NCBI GenBank assembly: GCA_025800435.1
Contig: JAOXRV010000428.1
Coordinates: forward strand, 1-18,032
Source: Cellvibrionaceae bacterium
GTDB lineage: Bacteria; Pseudomonadota; Gammaproteobacteria; Pseudomonadales; Cellvibrionaceae
Reading direction: 5' to 3'
DNA: 18,032 nt
Below are positions 16,165-18,032 of the stretch, piece by piece (positions within the stretch are counted from its first letter, which is position 1; each line of letters opens with the position of its first letter). The notes under the pieces are model-generated. The model made no database searches. It saw only the letters and a program-made list of their open reading frames with translations, and was not told the origin of the DNA. Position numbers and translations under genes: made by a program.

Positions 16165-16197
16165 GTGTCTTTCGGTTTTGCACGGCCGCTTGCAAGT

Positions 16198-16217
16198 GTT
16201 ATTTTTGCAAAAATAAC
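16198..16217. promoter_or_regulatory. perfect 20-bp palindrome between the divergent TetR and monooxygenase genes
   Basis: GTTATTTTTGCAAAAATAAC reads the same on both strands over all 20 bases. It overlaps the -35 box of a candidate promoter for the monooxygenase gene: TTGCAA at 16205-16210, a 17-bp gap, then CAAAAT at 16228-16233, each four of six to consensus. A regulator binding here would control that gene. The palindrome differs from the TTCGAA-type repeat at 16110-16130, so a second regulator or a different binding mode is implied. Confidence 0.5.
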
Positions 16218-16322
16218 CAGCGTGGCTCAAAATACCAAAATCTTGGCTCGTAGAAGTAGCCCTGCGTGGCTTGTGGCAAAGCCGGGGTCTTTTTCAATAA
16301 CAATAAACAGCGAGACTATAAC

Positions 16323-17771
16323 GTGGAACAACTGGACGTCTTAATTATTGGTGCCGGTATCTCTGGCATCGGCATGGCCTGCCACCTCAGTCAAAAAAGC
16401 CCCAAACAAACTTATGCCATCTTTGAAGGCCGCGACAGCATCGGCGGCACCTGGGATTTATTTCGCTACCCAGGTATCCGCTCCGATTCGGATATGTACA
16501 CCTTTGGCTACAGTTTTAAGCCCTGGACCGGGGGCGACGATATTTCCCCGGCCGCTGCCATTTTGGATTATCTGCGCGAGACCATGGTGGATTATCAGGT
16601 GGAAGATAAAATTCGCTTTGGCCACAAGGTCAGCCGCCTGGAGTGGCAATCGGAGCAGAAGAGCTGGTTAATTCGCTATAGTGTGGACGGTGGTGCCGAG
16701 CAAGAAATTCGCGCGCGTTTTTTGCTGTGCTGCACCGGTTACTACAATTACGAGCAGGGTTATCTGCCCGAGTTTGCCGGCTACGACGATTTTAAAGGCA
16801 CCATTGCTCACCCGCAGCACTGGCCCGAGGATTTAGACTACAGCGGTAAAAACGTGCTGGTCATCGGCAGTGGCGCCACCGCCGTGACCTTGATTCCGTC
16901 GATGGCGCCGGACACGGCCCATATCACCATGCTACAGCGCTCGCCCACCTATGTGTTCACCCGCCCGGCCCGTGATCCGGTGGCCAAGTGGCTGCATAAA
17001 TTATTGCCCGATAGCTGGGCGCACTATTTGGCCCGGGCCAAAAATATCTTTTTAAGCTGGTGGGTGTTTACCCGCTCCAAGACCGCGCCGGATAAAGTGC
17101 GCGCCTATCTGCGCGATATGGTCAAAGGCGAAGTGGGTGATGCGGTGGATGTGGATGTGCACTTTAACCCCAGCTATAACCCCTGGGACCAGCGCATGTG
17201 CCTGGTGCCCGATAGCGATTTATTTAACTGCCTAAAAGACGGCTCGGCCTCTATTGTCACCGATCATATTGAGCGCTTTACCGAAACCGGGGTCGAGCTG
17301 AAATCCGGCGACACCATTGAGGCGGATATTATCGTCCCCGCCACCGGCCTGCAGTTGCAGTTTTTGGGTGGCATGGCGCTGTATAAAGACGGCGAAAAAC
17401 TGGAGATTGGCGATCTGGTTAACTACAAGGGCATGATGTTTGGCAACCTGCCCAATATGGTGTCAGTATTTGGTTACACCAACGCCTCTTGGACACTCAA
17501 GGCCGACCTCACCAGCGATTACGTCTGCCGTCTGCTCAACCATATGGATGCCAATAATCTGCAAGTGGCCTACCCGGCCCTAGACGAGGGCGAGTTTGAA
17601 AAACGCCCCATGATTGAGGCCCTAAACTCCGGCTATATTACCCGCACCGTTGATATTATGCCCAAGCAGGGCAACAGTGCCCCTTGGCGCAACCAAGACA
17701 ATTACTACAAAGATTATTTTGCGATTCGCCACGGTAAGCTGGACGATGGGGTGATGAGTTTTAGTCAGTAA
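16323..17771 (+). CDS. EthA-like Baeyer-Villiger monooxygenase (FAD, NADPH)
   Basis: From the GTG at 16323 this is 482 residues, close to the length of mycobacterial EthA. The FAD site is GAGISG (10-15), followed by GGTWDLFRYPGIRSDSDMYT. The Baeyer-Villiger fingerprint FxGxxxHxxxWP is intact as FKGTIAHPQHWP (157-168). The NADPH site is GSGATA (182-187). The YNPWDQRMCLVPD, ATGLQLQ and GYTNASWTLKADL stretches also follow EthA closely. Such enzymes insert oxygen next to a ketone or oxidise sulfur in thioamides. I chose the GTG because EthA-like proteins begin just before LDVLIIGAG; a GTG at 16266 would add 19 unrelated residues. The gene is divergent from a TetR gene, as ethA is from ethR. A long palindrome begins 18 nt after the stop. 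Confidence 0.92.
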   Translation: MEQLDVLIIGAGISGIGMACHLSQKSPKQTYAIFEGRDSIGGTWDLFRYPGIRSDSDMYTFGYSFKPWTGGDDISPAAAILDYLRETMVDYQVEDKIRFGHKVSRLEWQSEQKSWLIRYSVDGGAEQEIRARFLLCCTGYYNYEQGYLPEFAGYDDFKGTIAHPQHWPEDLDYSGKNVLVIGSGATAVTLIPSMAPDTAHITMLQRSPTYVFTRPARDPVAKWLHKLLPDSWAHYLARAKNIFLSWWVFTRSKTAPDKVRAYLRDMVKGEVGDAVDVDVHFNPSYNPWDQRMCLVPDSDLFNCLKDGSASIVTDHIERFTETGVELKSGDTIEADIIVPATGLQLQFLGGMALYKDGEKLEIGDLVNYKGMMFGNLPNMVSVFGYTNASWTLKADLTSDYVCRLLNHMDANNLQVAYPALDEGEFEKRPMIEALNSGYITRTVDIMPKQGNSAPWRNQDNYYKDYFAIRHGKLDDGVMSFSQ

Positions 17772-17789
17772 GTTGGTGCCTTCGTTGCC

Positions 17790-17900
17790 GAGTCTAGGGG
17801 TGGAGGGTAGTTTCCAGGGGACGCATAAACCCATCCATGGGGCTCTCGTCCGGCGTCCTGCCTCCCAAGCCCCTGGAAGCTACCCTCCACCCCTAGACTC
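17790..17900 (+). repeat. long palindromic element, copy 2 (31-bp arms, conserved 49-nt loop)
   Basis: The left arm (17790-17820) and right arm (17870-17900) pair at 30 of 31 positions. The exception is T17811 opposite G17879, which can still pair as G-U in RNA. The loop (17821-17869) matches the loop of the copy at 10590-10699 at about 42 of 50 aligned positions, with one gap. Its nested hairpin is CCCA (17830-17833), TCCA, TGGG (17838-17841), where copy 1 has TCCA and TGGA, so a base pair has changed on both sides. The element starts 18 nt after the monooxygenase stop codon and has the same orientation to its upstream gene as copy 1. Confidence 0.92.
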
Positions 17901-18001
17901 TACTCCGGTGGCAGCTCAGCCACTTCTGTTCCCTAGAAAAATCATGCAGGAGTGAGGTGATTTACCTTTGCGTGTACTGCTGTTCGGCGGATACGAAACT
18001 A
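17901..18001. other. spacer between palindromic copies 2 and 3
   Basis: I see no gene and no clear promoter in these 101 bases. They only separate the second palindromic element from the start of the third. Confidence 0.4.
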
Positions 18002-18032
18002 GAGCCTTGGGGTGTGAGCTAGCTTCTGGGGG
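18002..18032 (+). repeat. left arm of a third palindromic element, cut by the window end
   Basis: The last 31 bases open with GAGCCTTGGGGTG and close with TAGCTTCTGGGGG. Aligned without gaps to the 31-nt left arm of copy 2, they share the outer GAG-CT, the GGGGTG block, TAG, TTC and the inner GGGG. Like the other copies, the arm differs in detail. The window ends exactly where the loop should begin, so the call rests on arm similarity alone. Confidence 0.7.

Noticed and set aside
10590..17900. Inverted-repeat ends of one composite transposon spanning the interval
   Set aside because: Each element is a complete hairpin in itself and both have the same orientation. The genes between are ordinary chromosomal genes without a transposase.
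17773..17955. Open plus-strand frame running through the second palindrome (also 10576-10758 through the first)
   Set aside because: The frames only exist because the palindromes lack stops in one phase. They have no ribosome site and no protein-like composition.

Overview
The window looks like chromosomal DNA of a free-living, probably marine gammaproteobacterium. The evidence is moderately GC-rich coding sequence, Shine-Dalgarno-led genes, a RegB/RoxS-type redox kinase, a bacterial thiopurine methyltransferase, several envelope transporters and an EthA-like Baeyer-Villiger monooxygenase. A relative of the Cellvibrionales/Spongiibacteraceae is my best guess, from general gene content only. 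I see no rRNA, tRNA, CRISPR array, transposase or phage gene.

Layout. 1-955 (minus): redox-sensing histidine kinase, cut by the left edge. 956-1285: non-coding, with small inverted repeats. 1286-2188 (minus): LysR regulator. 2366-2650 (plus): small secreted basic protein followed by a strong hairpin. 2800-3435 (plus) and 3456-4094 (minus): two convergent SAM methyltransferases, the second being Tpm. 4243-5598 (plus): MATE exporter, divergent from tpm. 5701-10548 (plus): a four-gene operon with an MMPL/RND-type membrane protein, a LolA-like periplasmic lipoprotein-sorting protein, an outer-membrane beta-barrel and a DUF2892 membrane peptide. Together these look like an inner-membrane to outer-membrane lipid (or other hydrophobic cargo) transfer line. 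10794-11153 (plus): YbaN/DUF454 membrane protein whose 3' end overlaps the end of the next operon. 11107-16061 (minus): TetR regulator, periplasmic adaptor and RND pump, read from a shared promoter with a clear operator. 16323-17771 (plus): EthA-like Baeyer-Villiger monooxygenase, divergent from the TetR gene, as ethA is from ethR in mycobacteria.

The most unusual signal is not a gene. Two very long, near-perfect hairpins lie just downstream of the DUF2892 gene (10590-10699) and the monooxygenase gene (17790-17900). Each has arms of 30-31 nt around a 49-50 nt loop. The loops are strongly conserved between the two copies. The arms differ a great deal in sequence, yet in each copy left and right remain complementary (30/30, and 30/31 with the odd position a possible G-U pair). 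Inside the loop a small hairpin also shows a compensatory pair change. A third left arm of the same 31-nt length and pattern fills the last 31 bases of the window (18002-18032). This predicts that the loop starts at the very next base. The result is a family of structured intergenic elements in which arm sequence drifts while pairing is kept.

How the parts fit: most genes concern the envelope and small molecules (export pumps, lipid trafficking, methylation and oxidation of small compounds). The TetR/adaptor/RND/monooxygenase block reads as one inducible unit for oxidising and expelling a hydrophobic compound. That is inferred from gene order and from the operator architecture in 16110-16233.
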